Positions 1 to 9,844 are shown, counted from the first letter of the stretch. The stretch: 24,516 nucleotides of DNA from Gracilaria caudata (GCA_030374735.1 JASCIV010000321.1:1-24516); one strand, 5' to 3'. Made by a program: numbers and translations. Notes: generated from the sequence alone by a model not told the origin.

Positions 1-760
1 GAGTAAACCGTTGTAAACGAGTGTAGCACGACTTCTAAGTCGGGAGACCAAATGTAGTGCAATGGGAAAACCCAAAACACACCGAGAAGTTCGGGATCTC
101 GTCCTCCTTGAGGTAGCTGGGCGGCAGAGCCTCTCCAGACTGACACGGCGATGCCGGGGTGTAAGTCCGGGGTCAGCCTTCACGACAAGCGTCGGAGAGT
201 TACGAGGTACACGTCGTAGACGGTTGTAGACCACGAATGTGGGTATAAGGTTCCTCCTTACGGAGTTTGACAACTCGTGTAACGGAGAGTGCTAGGAGCC
301 AATAGGGCTACGAGTACCCGAGGAAATCCGCGAAAAAGCCACCCGAAGATGGGGAAAGAACAACCACAAACCGTGGGAAGGCAACAAAGAAAACGGGCCT
401 CGAGGGCACGGAGAGCGGTCACGAGACATCGGAAAACCAACCCTATACAGGGACGAGCACACGGTGTATACCGGAATAATAAATAGATAAACGGTATAAT
501 AGTATCGGTAACTCTGGATGTGCCAAGGGCGGTGATAGTCCGTACACAACGGGTGCGCACACTCCGCGGGAAGGTTAACGACACGCAGAGGCGGAGATCT
601 ATCAGAGCGAGACACGACTTAGTCCGGAACCGCTTGGTTGGGGAGGTTTACTTGGTGGCGATGGCCCGTGGCCGAGCCACTATATAGTGTTTCTACCTCC
701 CTACAGTAGGTGTAAAATATCTAAATAATTATCTAAATTACCAACAATGCTGTGTCAGCC
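1..760. other. Left-end stretch, no supported gene
   Basis: I see no credible gene here. The frames that stay open are short, and the plus-strand one near 289 starts with GTG rather than ATG. The sequence is purine-rich on the plus strand up to about 480. It then carries a perfect 12-bp palindrome, CACTATATAGTG (678-689), which contains a TATA-like core, and an 11-bp palindrome CCTACAGTAGG (700-710), followed by an AT-rich patch ending in CAACA (about 743-747). A TATA-like box followed by a CAACA end would suit the promoter part of an LTR, but there is no partner repeat in the window, so this is only a guess. Confidence 0.4.
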
Positions 761-2504
761 ATCCGGTGCAACCGCGATACACGTGGACTAAATGCCAGCA
801 ATGCGCGCCACCGAGGTAGATGAGGGCCCGCTAGTAGCAGTAGTAAGCATCGCACTGCGCGCACACCAAATCGATCAAGTCGGTGAAATCGACCCTTAGA
901 GAGGTTGCACTACAGTCTCCGCCTCAGTGGTTTTGCACCACACAGACCTTACCAAACAGACCATCTCTTCTCTCTCTTCTCTCTGGGCACCCCCAACCTC
1001 TTTCAGCGCAGTCGGCGCCTCCTTACCATTACCTCTTCCTTCTCTTCACTTTCGTTCTCTTCGGGCGGCCTGGTCTCCCGCCCCGACAAAAACATCTCGC
1101 GCAGTGCTACCCCACGACGGGCTTATGATGCACTGCTGCGAATATATTTAGTTGTCATTCAGCCTCTCGTTCAACTACAAGAGGCTTCCTCCACCCCATT
1201 TGGTTTCTTTTCGTCTTTCAGGTTTGTTCTTTTCCTCTCATTTTTTGATTGTTCTTTGATCTATCGTCTTGTCTGGCGTTGTTTCAGTTAGGCATTTATC
1301 TCACTGAAACATTTAAAGTATCTACCAATTTACTCCGTTCTTCCTTAACATCAACAACTCCTTTACACTAGCTACTTTACCACATTTTTGTTAGAGTGGG
1401 CTTGTGTCTCCGTGTTCAATTGGATTAGGGGCCGCGTATTAGGTCTAGAAAGTGGCCTTCCGATTTGGTTCTAATCTAGTGGTCTTTAAATTTCTTCGAG
1501 CTATTTGCCAGGTTTCGGATTGTAGGCGCTGAAGAGCTCATTTTTTGTTTTTGTTCTTGTTTGTTTTGTCTTGGAGTTATTATGCTTTTGGTTTAGTTTT
1601 GGTACTGGTTTTCTATCGTATTTCTAGTCTTTTTATTTGGTTCTCTATCTTTGTTTTTTTTGCTATCTTGATTTAGTTTTTTGGGCATAGTCCTGGTTTT
1701 GTTTTTTGGTTTGTTTGAAAACCACTGAGCTACGATTATTGGTTTGTTTTGCCTTTTTAGGCTGGTACTCTCAACCACTTGGGTCTTCACTACCCGCGCT
1801 GTTTTTTGTTTCTTTCAAAATGTTGTGTACACATAGAATGAGTAAAGTTAATGAATGCACTAATTTTGTCAGTTCTGTGCCTTTCAACTTAGTTGTGGGA
1901 GCGTTTCTGGCTTTTCAGGCGTCTTCCGCTGCAGCTGAGAGACTTCAGTAATTTAGTGTGTTTGAAAGGTTTTCAATGCAACTATTTACTATCGAGTACA
2001 TCTGAAATATGTGAGTTTATTTGAGTGTATGACTGCAATGAAATTGAAACTCGATGTACCGTGCAACGTGGCTTGCTATTCTGAGGAAGATGCGTTCGTC
2101 AAAGTCGCACGGAAGATTTCCGCTCTGGTCTGCAAGGCGGAAGGGGATAATTGTTGACTAAGGTGACTAACTACCGCGAAATGCAATGACTTTTGACTTT
2201 CAAAGTGGCCAGAATAGTTAGTCACAAGTACGACCCTGGTTTATTGAGTAAAGGAGGGATCTATGTTGGTCTTTATGTAGTTACTACTTGGTAGCCGTTG
2301 GTCCGGAAGGTCCGATTACGCTGTGGCGAGTATGCACTCGCGAAGGACAATGCGACGTGTGCATATGCGCCAGCTGTCGTGATCGGGAGTGCGATTGCCA
2401 TGCGTTGAGTAACAGTTTCCCTACTCTTTTTCATGAACATTAACTTTCTATTGTCAAACTATTGCAAGGATTTTAACTAAAGCTTTCGCTATTGAGATAG
2501 ATTG
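761..2504. other. Non-coding stretch with T-rich tracts
   Basis: No gene is supported. From about 950 to 1300 the plus strand is rich in C and T, and from about 1535 to 1720 it is dominated by T with interspersed G, as a degenerate GTTTT-type simple sequence. Several acceptor-like ends (pyrimidine run plus CAG or TAG, for example near 1219, 1287, 1760 and 1919) occur, so a lightly expressed intron-bearing transcript cannot be ruled out, but no exon with recognisable protein sequence was found. The open frames at 883 and 905 begin with GTG and TTG. Confidence 0.4.
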
Positions 2505-2652
2505 TGTGGCGCATGTCTAATCAAGTTCCTGAAGGACGATTTCACAGCGTGCGGGACTTAAGCGAGAAAGTCGCATCGTGCGGCATTGGTCAGTGGACAT
2601 CGAAGGACAACATGCTCGCAATCCTTTTTCACATTCGTTCGGCGGCTGCACC
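2505..2652 (-). mobile_element. Decayed LINE-type reverse transcriptase C-terminus, copy 1
   Basis: Read on the minus strand, about 45 codons give a Cys-rich tail: CSRRTNVKKDCEHVVLRCP, then TNAARCDFLA, an in-frame TAA, and further on LIRHAP. The C-x(9)-C-E-H-x(4)-C-P arrangement resembles the zinc-knuckle-like region after the reverse transcriptase of many non-LTR retrotransposons (pattern C...D-x-E-H-x-L-x-x-C-P). The in-frame stop and the lack of an RT domain upstream mark it as a relic. A second copy lies at 6466-6606. They share TGTGGCRCATGTCTAATCAAG on the plus strand (20 of 21 positions) and the KKD-x-[DE]-H-x-VL core. The family assignment is from motif recall only. Confidence 0.5.
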
Positions 2653-3065
2653 ACATCGCTTATTTATCCAGATAAGAGACAGGACGTAGAGAAGACACAT
2701 GACCTGTCCAAAACTGAGAGCAAAACTTCTTTGCGTGCATCCTGCTCTCCAGTAATTATGTGGGGAAATTGTTGCAACACCGGTCGACCCTTTGTTGCGG
2801 CATAAGAAAACTTCAAGAATGTTCGTTTACTTGGTGAGCGAGCTTTTTTTTGATAAAAGAAGTTTTGCAGTATGTAGTAATTCAACTATTGCACCTATAA
2901 ACGAGAGAGAGGGAGAGAGAGCTCTATCGCAAAATCGTGTCAAAGTTGAAAACAACCTCCCGTTTAAAACTCAAACTACCGACAATAACGAAAGTGAAAT
3001 CATGCCATGACAAATAATTTCCGCCGTTCTTGACGACAAAGACAGAGGAGGTACCGCATACTGGA
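2653..3065. other. Short intergenic stretch
   Basis: No gene is supported between the LINE relic and the stop codon of the minus-strand membrane protein gene. It holds a GA microsatellite (2903-2920). The minus-strand frame ending at 2664 may be a more decayed part of the same LINE relic, but nothing in it is recognisable. Confidence 0.4.
2903..2920. repeat. GA dinucleotide microsatellite
   Basis: An 18-nt run of GA units with one GG interruption. Simple-sequence repeat; no further role is visible. Confidence 0.7.
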
Positions 3066-4607
3066 TCAGCGTGGCTGCACAACATCCGAGACATACTCTC
3101 CGTTTTTTGCACTGTTTTCTATATATTCTTCGACGTCCGACTCGCAGTGCGATGGCATTGGTGTGTCACATGCATCCACATGCCGTTCGCATCTAGTGCA
3201 TTCAAGTCTGCCACACGGTTGAGTTGATCCCCGAATGTTTGCGCCACTTAGCCGCACTGTGTCCTTTGCATTTAGCGAAAGGCAAATAGTATCTTTCTCA
3301 CACGTTTTGACCAGACCCACATCGAAGGAATGTTTTTGACGCCTACCGAGCAAGTTACAATCTCCGGCGCTTGTCTCTAACTGAAAAGCAGCATACATTG
3401 CCTCATAGTACTCTAGAGGCACATTCACCACTCGTGTACGAAAACGACTCAGCAGTCGAATGCAGAGTGCCATTGCACTGACAATTGCCAGCGGTAGCAA
3501 CAATTTTCCTTCAATGATAATATATCCAACTTGCTCAACATCTTCGATATCCTCCGGCTCTTCCACTTCGCCTGGCACACCCATAGCTAACATACCGGCA
3601 ATTACGCCTTGCTGATGAAAATTAGGAAGCAACCCCAAATTCTGTCCATACTGACTAACGCAATAAACCGATGATATTAGATTAACCATTTGAGCAATTC
3701 TGTTGCCACAGCCTTCACAACCAGGTTCGCTGAAAGTATGAGCACCGATCCTTACAGAAAGCGTAGTAGAAAATTGATGAGAGAGTCCACCTCCAGAGCT
3801 CTCTCCAAATGCACCAATTACGGTGTCTCCAGAGGCATCGACAAAAACCATACAGATAAAATCATTAATATTGGAACAATACGCTACTGGATTTCCATCA
3901 GAATCATCCATCCCTATGAAATCATTATCCTCCGCAGGATTGACAGAAACAATGTGAACGTTTTGAAGACGATGGCTATAATTTTCAGCGAGAAAATATT
4001 CTTGATGTGGAAGAACTTGGAACCCTCCGCCTTCGTTCTTGACGCAACCAAATCTAGAATGGGCATGCGGCGCTTCCACAACGCAAGGTTCAGGGAACAT
4101 AAGAAGCGAATTATTTCCTGGGTAGCACCTTCCATCTGGCCTTCGCTTCCTCACATATCTTATGTGGCCATCAACAAAGGAACATTCCTCCAGACCATGA
4201 AGTGTTTTGGTTAAATTCCTTACTTCTGGTATACCCAAAGGCTGCAATGGAGCGTTAACAGATATATCTATGAGAGAAATGGGACCACCTTTCCTCGAAG
4301 TTTCGAATTCATAGTCAAACGCAAACTCTGTGAGCATTAAGACCGCCATCGAAATTGTCAAAAAAGTAAACTTCAACGCCATTCCCTTCTTTCCACCAAC
4401 GGCAGGTCCTGAGAAATCTCTCTTGAGAAAGTTCGTCCTAATTTTTACTTTCTTCCCGGCTGTGGCAAGATGTTGTGCCCGGAATCGATTAATTTCGGTT
4501 ATTGCTGGTTCAATGAGAAGTCCCACAATAATTTCGATGACCAGGAACTTCATAACGTTTGCAACCGAGTTGTCAATCCTCAATTTGAATTTCATTTTTT
4601 CCAACAT
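3066..4607 (-). CDS. Unrecognised multi-cysteine membrane protein, 513 aa
   Basis: I do not recognise a family. The frame is open for 513 codons from an ATG. Hydrophobic segments lie at about 19-36, 77-97 and 359-385. The 77-97 segment directly follows a second Met (Met76, ATG at 4382-4380, context GGGAATGG) and looks like a cleavable signal peptide (MALKFTFLTISMAVLMLTEF), so the true product may be 438 aa with one C-terminal membrane span. The part between the last two hydrophobic segments has cysteines at about 142, 161, 175, 188, 244, 252, 297, 300 and 316 and possible N-glycosylation sites at N131, N165 and N209, as expected for a lumenal or extracellular domain. The tail after the last span, about 125 residues, holds a cysteine cluster C465-x4-C470-x2-C473-x6-C480 and an acidic end. 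That layout suggests a type I membrane protein; its function is unknown. It stands alone, with no close neighbour. Confidence 0.7.
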   Translation of the reverse strand: MLEKMKFKLRIDNSVANVMKFLVIEIIVGLLIEPAITEINRFRAQHLATAGKKVKIRTNFLKRDFSGPAVGGKKGMALKFTFLTISMAVLMLTEFAFDYEFETSRKGGPISLIDISVNAPLQPLGIPEVRNLTKTLHGLEECSFVDGHIRYVRKRRPDGRCYPGNNSLLMFPEPCVVEAPHAHSRFGCVKNEGGGFQVLPHQEYFLAENYSHRLQNVHIVSVNPAEDNDFIGMDDSDGNPVAYCSNINDFICMVFVDASGDTVIGAFGESSGGGLSHQFSTTLSVRIGAHTFSEPGCEGCGNRIAQMVNLISSVYCVSQYGQNLGLLPNFHQQGVIAGMLAMGVPGEVEEPEDIEDVEQVGYIIIEGKLLLPLAIVSAMALCIRLLSRFRTRVVNVPLEYYEAMYAAFQLETSAGDCNLLGRRQKHSFDVGLVKTCEKDTICLSLNAKDTVRLSGANIRGSTQPCGRLECTRCERHVDACDTPMPSHCESDVEEYIENSAKNGEYVSDVVQPR

Positions 4608-5928
4608 CGTGGTGTAGATTGGGAGGTTGAACGAACTTTGAAGACGGCAGGGGGAGGGGGGATAGAAGGCGGGGAAGCATGTCGACTGTGGCGAAAAGGT
4701 CCATGCTTTATGTCACCGAGCTGATTTGAAAGGGCAGTTATATATCGACGCTGGCGGTAGTGATAATGCTCTCAGTTGTGAACCTCACTTCTTGACAGGA
4801 TGTCAACTGATGGTAGAGGCAAAAGCGCTGTCATCGGATAAATGTGAACACGAACAGAATAGTTTCCCGCACAGCCTTTTCCACTGCTCACAAAGCAAAA
4901 GTTTGTTCGGTATTGCCATTTGCTTGGTAGTTTTAAGACATCTCGATACAATGCAACAGTATCTAGAGTGAGGTCACCACTCAAGACTACACAAATCATG
5001 AACAAGGAACCAACAACAATTGGTGTATGTACATTATCTGTGGAATGCCCACGCGCTCCGGAGCCTCACGCCTTTCCCCCAGTATCGAAACCAGACACCA
5101 CATAGCACTACTGTTGCAGATCAGGCAAGTAAACGCGCCGATGAATGCTCAGTAAAGTTTAAAAGGATGAACTTTGGCTGTCGAAAACTGCTCTTGCTGC
5201 ACGGACGCAATCGTTGTTTCGCACAAGATCATGACCATAGGCTAGCTTGACGAGGGAAGCTTTTCCCTCAGCCCATTCATCACCGAGACCCGTTTCTGAT
5301 GTCAGCTTGAGTAAACTTCCATGCACTGCACAAAAACGCCACATAAAGCGTGACGTAAAAGCCAAGATGCGCCCGACGAGAATGCTTTTGTTCTCATGTA
5401 CTGCGCATGCGTAATGCGATAGAGTTCAGCCCACGTCTAGATCGGGCCAGCAGAAACAAAGCCCTTGGCGGTCGAAAACGTTTGATGTGTGATAAAGGAA
5501 TAGCAAAGAGTATGCACGAAGATTATGCAAGGGACGTAGACCCGCACAGCTTCAAGGCTTAATTGATACGAGCATTGACATAGGTGCGGAAAAACGAGGT
5601 GCGCGAATTGGAAATTGGGTTCTTCTCGACGAGCTACGCTTGCTGTGTGGGTGCCAATTGCACCGCGAAGAGGTGCGCCTGGGCCTGGGCCTGCAAGTGG
5701 GGTACTAGGTTGTAACGTTGGGAATGGGTAACCGAGAGCGCAAACGGGAGACTAAAGGCGAAGAAGGGCATCTTTAGCTATTTGATTTGGTTTGTTTTCA
5801 GAGAAGCTAACGAGCCACGGGAAGGTAGTAGACTTGGGCAGTAGACTGCTCTGGTACACAAGAGGCTCTCGCCTTTGTTTGGCGGTTCTTGCTGGTTGTT
5901 CAGTGCTAGTATTCTGTGAGCGGAGACA
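4608..5928. other. Intergenic stretch, possible cryptic upstream exon
   Basis: No gene is supported. The side next to 4607 is the likely promoter of the minus-strand membrane protein gene, with a G-rich patch at about 4645-4675. Near the other end there is a donor-like ATGG/GTAACC (GT at 5728) and a strong acceptor-like TTTGGTTTGTTTTCAG ending at 5801, 74 nt later; a frame across that junction stays open for about 55 codons. No protein family is recognisable. Confidence 0.35.
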
Positions 5929-6243
5929 ATGGATCCATCGCAAAGAATGTCTGCAGATTTGCTGCTGAAAAATACGGTTGTGGCCATTGAGTTGTTTGAT
6001 CACGAGCTGGCTGTCGCTGCAAGAAGGAAAGACAAGCCTTTCGCTGTTGAGGTGCAACCAATTCGATTGCGACTGATTGCAAGCAAAATGACAATTAAAC
6101 CAATGTCAATGATCCTCGTCAGAAGAAAGAGGATGGAATCACAGTTGCAATCGAAAAAAGACAATCTCAGCTCCAGGAGCAGTCATTCGCATTCACCACT
6201 GGTGCAAGAACGGTTAGTTAATTCTTGTCCTTTGGATCGATAA
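5929..6243 (+). CDS. Doubtful small hypothetical protein, 104 aa
   Basis: ATG-initiated frame (context GACAATGG, reasonable for a eukaryotic start) encoding a basic, Ser- and Arg-rich 104-aa product with no recognised domain and no membrane segment. Its stop codon lies inside the left arm of the hairpin at 6236-6287. Splice-like signals upstream (acceptor ending 5801, donor GTGAGC at 5916, acceptor CTGCAG ending 5956) would feed an upstream open frame into this same frame, so residues from about 10 onward could be a last exon. Equally it could be a chance open frame. Coding status is unproven. Confidence 0.25.
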   Translation: MDPSQRMSADLLLKNTVVAIELFDHELAVAARRKDKPFAVEVQPIRLRLIASKMTIKPMSMILVRRKRMESQLQSKKDNLSSRSSHSHSPLVQERLVNSCPLDR

Positions 6244-6287
6244 TCGTCTGCTTGCACATCGATATGCGCAAGCAGACGATTATCGAT
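6236..6287. repeat. Perfect 20-bp inverted repeat (hairpin)
   Basis: Arms 6236-6255 (ATCGATAATCGTCTGCTTGC) and 6268-6287 are exact reverse complements with a 12-nt spacer that is itself nearly self-complementary (ATCGAT core). It would form a long stable hairpin in DNA or RNA. Possible origins are a folded small-RNA precursor, a MITE remnant or a transcript 3' structure; the sequence does not decide. Confidence 0.8.
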
Positions 6288-6465
6288 GTTGTAAAAGCAA
6301 GAGCTGGACAAAAGAAAGTTAAAGCACTTAGAAAGGTTGTGGAAGGTCCTCATTGTTTGCAGGACTGCTTCTTCGTCTTCTTTATTGTGGACAACAGCCT
6401 CTAATTACTAAGCTGTTGTAGAAATTTAAATAAAGTTCTCTCTCTGCAGAAAGGCCAAAAACTTC

Positions 6466-6606
6466 TGTGGCACATGTCTAATCAAGCTTTGCACAGTACG
6501 CCTGGCAGAACGAGGCAGCCCTCTGAAAAGCTCGCGTCTGGAAGCGTGTGTAAACGGCTTTGCAAAACGAAGTGATCGAGATCCTTCTTTGCATTTGTTC
6601 CACACC
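6466..6606 (-). mobile_element. Decayed LINE-type reverse transcriptase C-terminus, copy 2
   Basis: Minus-strand sequence homologous to the relic at 2505-2652. In one frame it gives CGTNAKKDLDHFVLQS, matching CSRRTNVKKDCEHVVL of the first copy; the later shared LIRH(V/A)P block falls in another frame, so at least one frame change separates them. The 21-bp block at 6466-6486 differs from the first copy at one position. The second cysteine pair has been lost. Both copies lie on the minus strand and end at about the same point, as expected for relics of one element family. Confidence 0.5.
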
Positions 6607-8641
6607 CGAGCAGGACTGCTAACACAATCGATGTTGCCATTTGTACGTGAACAGCAATCGTGTTGGAAATGCATGAGGAAACTACAATGGCTGATTGCAG
6701 GAAACGATTGGAATCGACTGCGCACGCAATCGATTTTGCTGCACCTCAAGCGCTATTCAATGAAGAATAACAACTTAGTGTATAAGGCTTGCAGTCTCCA
6801 CAAAGACACGACATAATGTGGGTCCACGAGTCACTTGCCCACATGCGCCGCATTCAATCTCGGTAGCGGTGTCGCCAATTTTACTTACAGGTGTGGGTGG
6901 CTACTGCACGACGCTTAACCAGATGTTATCCGGGCCGGCTGCATCGATTATTACTTGCCGTTTTGTTTTGTTTTCCGCGCCAAAGCATGGAAGCAACGCA
7001 CACGCAATCACTGCGCGGCCTGCCAGTATGTTCAGGCACAAGGGGACGCCCGCTGTGTTATACGTCCGCGAAGCTGACGAGGGCAGCCGACTGGGACGTG
7101 TCGCAGACAGCAGACGTCGTTTCAGATCGGGCGCGCGTGCAAAACGTTCTGCGAGCGGAGCGCGAGGGGAGCGACAGCGCGCAGGCATTTCGCCAGCTGT
7201 CTTCGAGTACGTGGGGCGTTGTACCGCCAACAAGGTGCGCAGATTTAGTGCGCCATTGGTTGGGAAGCCGCGGCTGTAACAAATGCGGCGCCGTCCAATG
7301 AGAGCGCGTGTACCTGTTGGCTCGCTCCAGCGTCACGTCCACGTGCATTAAATTGCAATCTGCAACGCGATTGGACGATATCTCCACGGCATGCTTCCAC
7401 TAGCGCAATCGTTGTTGGCCCATATTTGGCCGCCAATTTTTTTGAATAAATTCTGAACAGTTTTGGTGTCACATTGCGGATCTTCGTGGTGACTCGGCGT
7501 GATGCGCGCCTGCATTCGCGTGTTGCATTTCATGCGCAGCGCAGTCTGTAAAGCGTACTTCCGTGGGTGATGAGCACCCTCCCCACCCCCTTCACCCCCG
7601 GCAGGACGTCGTCGCTTTCCCCGCCCCTTCCCGTTGCCTTTCATACTTCTCAACGACTCCTTTCGCCTTTCATCTCCGCCATCTCCCCCGTCCACGCCTT
7701 CCCCCCCCGGCCCCATCGTCTCAACTGCCTGTCATGCATAGCGTCACTCCAATCCGCATGCGTCGTGCCCGAGGCAGCGCGGTGAGTCATACCGCCGTCG
7801 CCACTCTCACGCCGCCCAGAGCGCCGTTTGTTCCGCGCTTGGCCGCTGGCAACACGCTTGCGTTGGTGCAGAGCCTCGTCAAAAGATGCCCCGAGACCAT
7901 GTGCTGCGTGGTTGCGCCGTTGATTATTGGATGTGTATTGGTATTTCGTGGCTTTCACTCGTACTCCGAGGAGAAGCGAAACGCGCAGATGAGTTGACGT
8001 TGGCGTTGTCACTTTGTGCCTTAACTGCGTGCTTTCCTTTCTCGGGAGACTCGCTCCTTCTTGTTGTATTTTTACCGTGTTGGCTAGGATTTCACTCACA
8101 TTTGTTTACTACTTGACGCTGTTTACTATCGTACTTTGTTCATGCTGTTGATAAAGAACATACAAAGGGTACCGAACACGCGATCCTGCGTCTCTCCGTA
8201 CCATCCGCTCAGCGCGCCAGCGTCAGCGCTAGCACTGTGGATGCTGCGAAGCGTGTTACCGAAAAAAAAGGAGAACTACGTCCGCGCCGTTTCCGTATAC
8301 GTCTTCCAAATCATTCTCCTCCAAGAAAAGAGATGCGGCTTTCTCCCAAATGCAGTTTGTAGCCTTGTATTCACTGCGCGCTTGGTAACATATCTTCGGC
8401 AACATGTTGTTGCGCGAAAGTCGCGCGATCCGCATTCATTCACGGAGGCGTTTTCGCTCTCATGTGCACTGCGCATGTTGCCGAATACTTCCATTTGGTG
8501 CGCACCACAGCCTGATTTGCTTGTGGCGCTGCTGCGATGAGTTTTATTCGCCAAAACGAGCAGATTCAAATTTTTGGATCCTTACCAATTAAGAATTGGA
8601 ATAAATATTTGCAATTAGGCCCGGTGTGGCAACAGCTTGCA
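6607..8641. other. Long stretch with no supported gene, GC-rich part
   Basis: Several frames stay open here on both strands, but they overlap one another, are low in complexity (C/T-rich on plus from 7570 to 7730, hence Gly/Arg-rich on minus) and match nothing I know. Between 7255 and 7374 there are three CCAAT-type boxes (ATTGG 7255-7259, CCAAT 7295-7299, ATTGG 7370-7374) and a CACGTG G-box (7340-7345) in a CpG-rich setting, which looks promoter-like, though no gene can be attached to it. The stretch just before the tRNA is AT-rich. Confidence 0.35.
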
Positions 8642-8715
8642 GCCGGCTTAGCTCAGTTGGTTAGAGCGCGCCCTTCGTAAGGGTGAGGCCGCGAGTTCGA
8701 ATCTCGCATTCGGCT
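8642..8715 (+). tRNA. tRNA-Thr, anticodon CGT
   Basis: Full cloverleaf of 74 nt without an intron. Acceptor arm 8642-8648 with 8708-8714, D arm GCTC/GAGC, anticodon stem CGCCC/GGGTG (one G-T pair) with loop TTCGTAA giving anticodon CGT (reads ACG, threonine), 5-nt variable loop, T arm GCGAG/CTCGC with loop TTCGAAT, discriminator T. The A box (TTAGCTCAGTTGG) and B box (GAGTTCGAATC) are good. The acceptor stem has one C-T mismatch (position 6 with 67) and one G-T pair (5 with 68), so it is slightly weak. CCA is not encoded, as expected in a eukaryotic nucleus. Confidence 0.93.
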
Positions 8716-8724
8716 TCGCGTTAC

Positions 8725-8729
8725 TTTTT
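8725..8729 (+). terminator. RNA polymerase III T-run terminator
   Basis: Five consecutive T residues, ten bases after the last base of the tRNA, the usual eukaryotic pol III stop signal. Confidence 0.75.
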
Positions 8730-8917
8730 CCATTTCCATGTTTCGCTTGCCCAGTCTGCGTGCCACACCTTTCCGGACTCAATCCACTTCGGATCCTAAC
8801 TTTGGATTCCACAGCTCCACATTCTCTGCGCATCGTCGCCGATGACTTTCCCATTGTTACCTCCTTCCGTCGCGCAATCCCAACACCTTCGCCCTCAAAC
8901 TAACATCAGATCCTAAC

Positions 8918-9844
8918 ATGGCATCCCCCGCTCTCAGAGCCTTCTCATCCAGGCCCGCTCCCTACGTCTCAGCCGCCACACGCGTTCTTTTCCAAGGTTT
9001 CACCGGCAAACAAGGCACCTTTCATGCCGAGCAAGCTATTGCCTACGGCACCAACATCGTCGGTGGAACCAACCCTAAACGAGCCGGACAACGTCATTTA
9101 GATCGTCCCGTGTTTGCAACTGTCTCAGAGGCACGAGCCCAAACTTCTGCCGATGCTTCTGCCATTTTCGTACCGCCTGCCGGCGCAGCTGCTGCCATTG
9201 AGGAAGCCATTGTTGCGGAGATGCCTCTGGTGGTTTGTATCACTGAGGGAATTCCACAGAAAGATATGGTTCGAGTAAAGGGACTTTTGAGAGACGCTAC
9301 TGCTACTCGTCTTATCGGTCCCAATTGTCCCGGCATTATCAAGCCCGATCAGTGTAAGATCGGTATCATGCCTGGACACATTCATAAACCAGGCTCTATT
9401 GGCGTCGTATCCAGATCAGGAACCCTCACATATGAGGCCGTAAATCAGACCACGGAGGTCGGTCTTGGCCAGAGTATTTGCATTGGAATCGGTGGCGATC
9501 CTTTTAATGGCACCGATTTCATTGACTGTATTGACATGTTTCTCAACGACGAGGAGACAAAGGGCATCGTTATGATCGGCGAAATTGGTGGACAGGCTGA
9601 GGAACAAGCCGCTGAATATCTCAAACAGCACCCTGTGAAGAAACCTGTTGTATCTTTTATAGCCGGTGTCACCGCGCCTCCTGGAAGACGTATGGGACAT
9701 GCGGGAGCCATTATTTCCGGCGGTAAGGGTACTGCTGCTGATAAGATTGCTGCGTTGGAAGCGGCAGGTGCTAGAGTTGTTCGCAGTCCTGCAACGCTTG
9801 GCACTGCCATGCTGGAAGAGATGCAGAACGCTGGCTTGGCTTGA
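8918..9844 (+). CDS. SUCLG1: Succinyl-CoA ligase alpha subunit, mitochondrial
   Basis: Encodes a 308-aa alpha subunit of succinyl-CoA synthetase, the citric-acid-cycle enzyme that converts succinyl-CoA and NDP to succinate, CoA and NTP with a beta subunit in the mitochondrial matrix. Visible motifs: the CoA-binding Rossmann start GFTGKQGTFHAEQAI (about 27-41), GGTNPKRAG (49-57), IGPNCPGI (133-140), SRSGTLTYEA (165-174), GEIGG (221-225) and the phosphorylated-histidine loop GRRMGHAGAI with catalytic His261. About 20 N-terminal residues rich in Ala, Ser and Arg and lacking acids form a plausible mitochondrial presequence. Length matches the family and there is no intron. The ATG is the first in frame (context AACATGGC). 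It starts 202 bp after the tRNA and is convergent with the HAT-repeat gene. The beta subunit is not in the window, and ADP versus GDP use cannot be read from this chain. Confidence 0.96.
   Translation: MASPALRAFSSRPAPYVSAATRVLFQGFTGKQGTFHAEQAIAYGTNIVGGTNPKRAGQRHLDRPVFATVSEARAQTSADASAIFVPPAGAAAAIEEAIVAEMPLVVCITEGIPQKDMVRVKGLLRDATATRLIGPNCPGIIKPDQCKIGIMPGHIHKPGSIGVVSRSGTLTYEAVNQTTEVGLGQSICIGIGGDPFNGTDFIDCIDMFLNDEETKGIVMIGEIGGQAEEQAAEYLKQHPVKKPVVSFIAGVTAPPGRRMGHAGAIISGGKGTAADKIAALEAAGARVVRSPATLGTAMLEEMQNAGLA

Noticed and set aside
258..615. Overlapping minus-strand frames of about 108 codons and a plus-strand frame at 289
   Set aside because: They overlap each other, have no recognisable motif, and the plus-strand one starts with GTG.
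883..1291. Plus-strand frames of 74-128 codons
   Set aside because: The two longest start with GTG or TTG, they overlap in three frames, and the sequence is low-complexity C/T-rich.
6426..6749. Minus-strand 107-codon frame
   Set aside because: Starts with TTG; its sequence is an out-of-frame reading of the LINE relic, whose conserved core is in another frame.
7348..8099. Gly/Arg-rich minus-strand frames and their plus-strand partners
   Set aside because: Composition follows a C/T-rich plus strand; no motif, and open frames on both strands are expected in GC-rich DNA.
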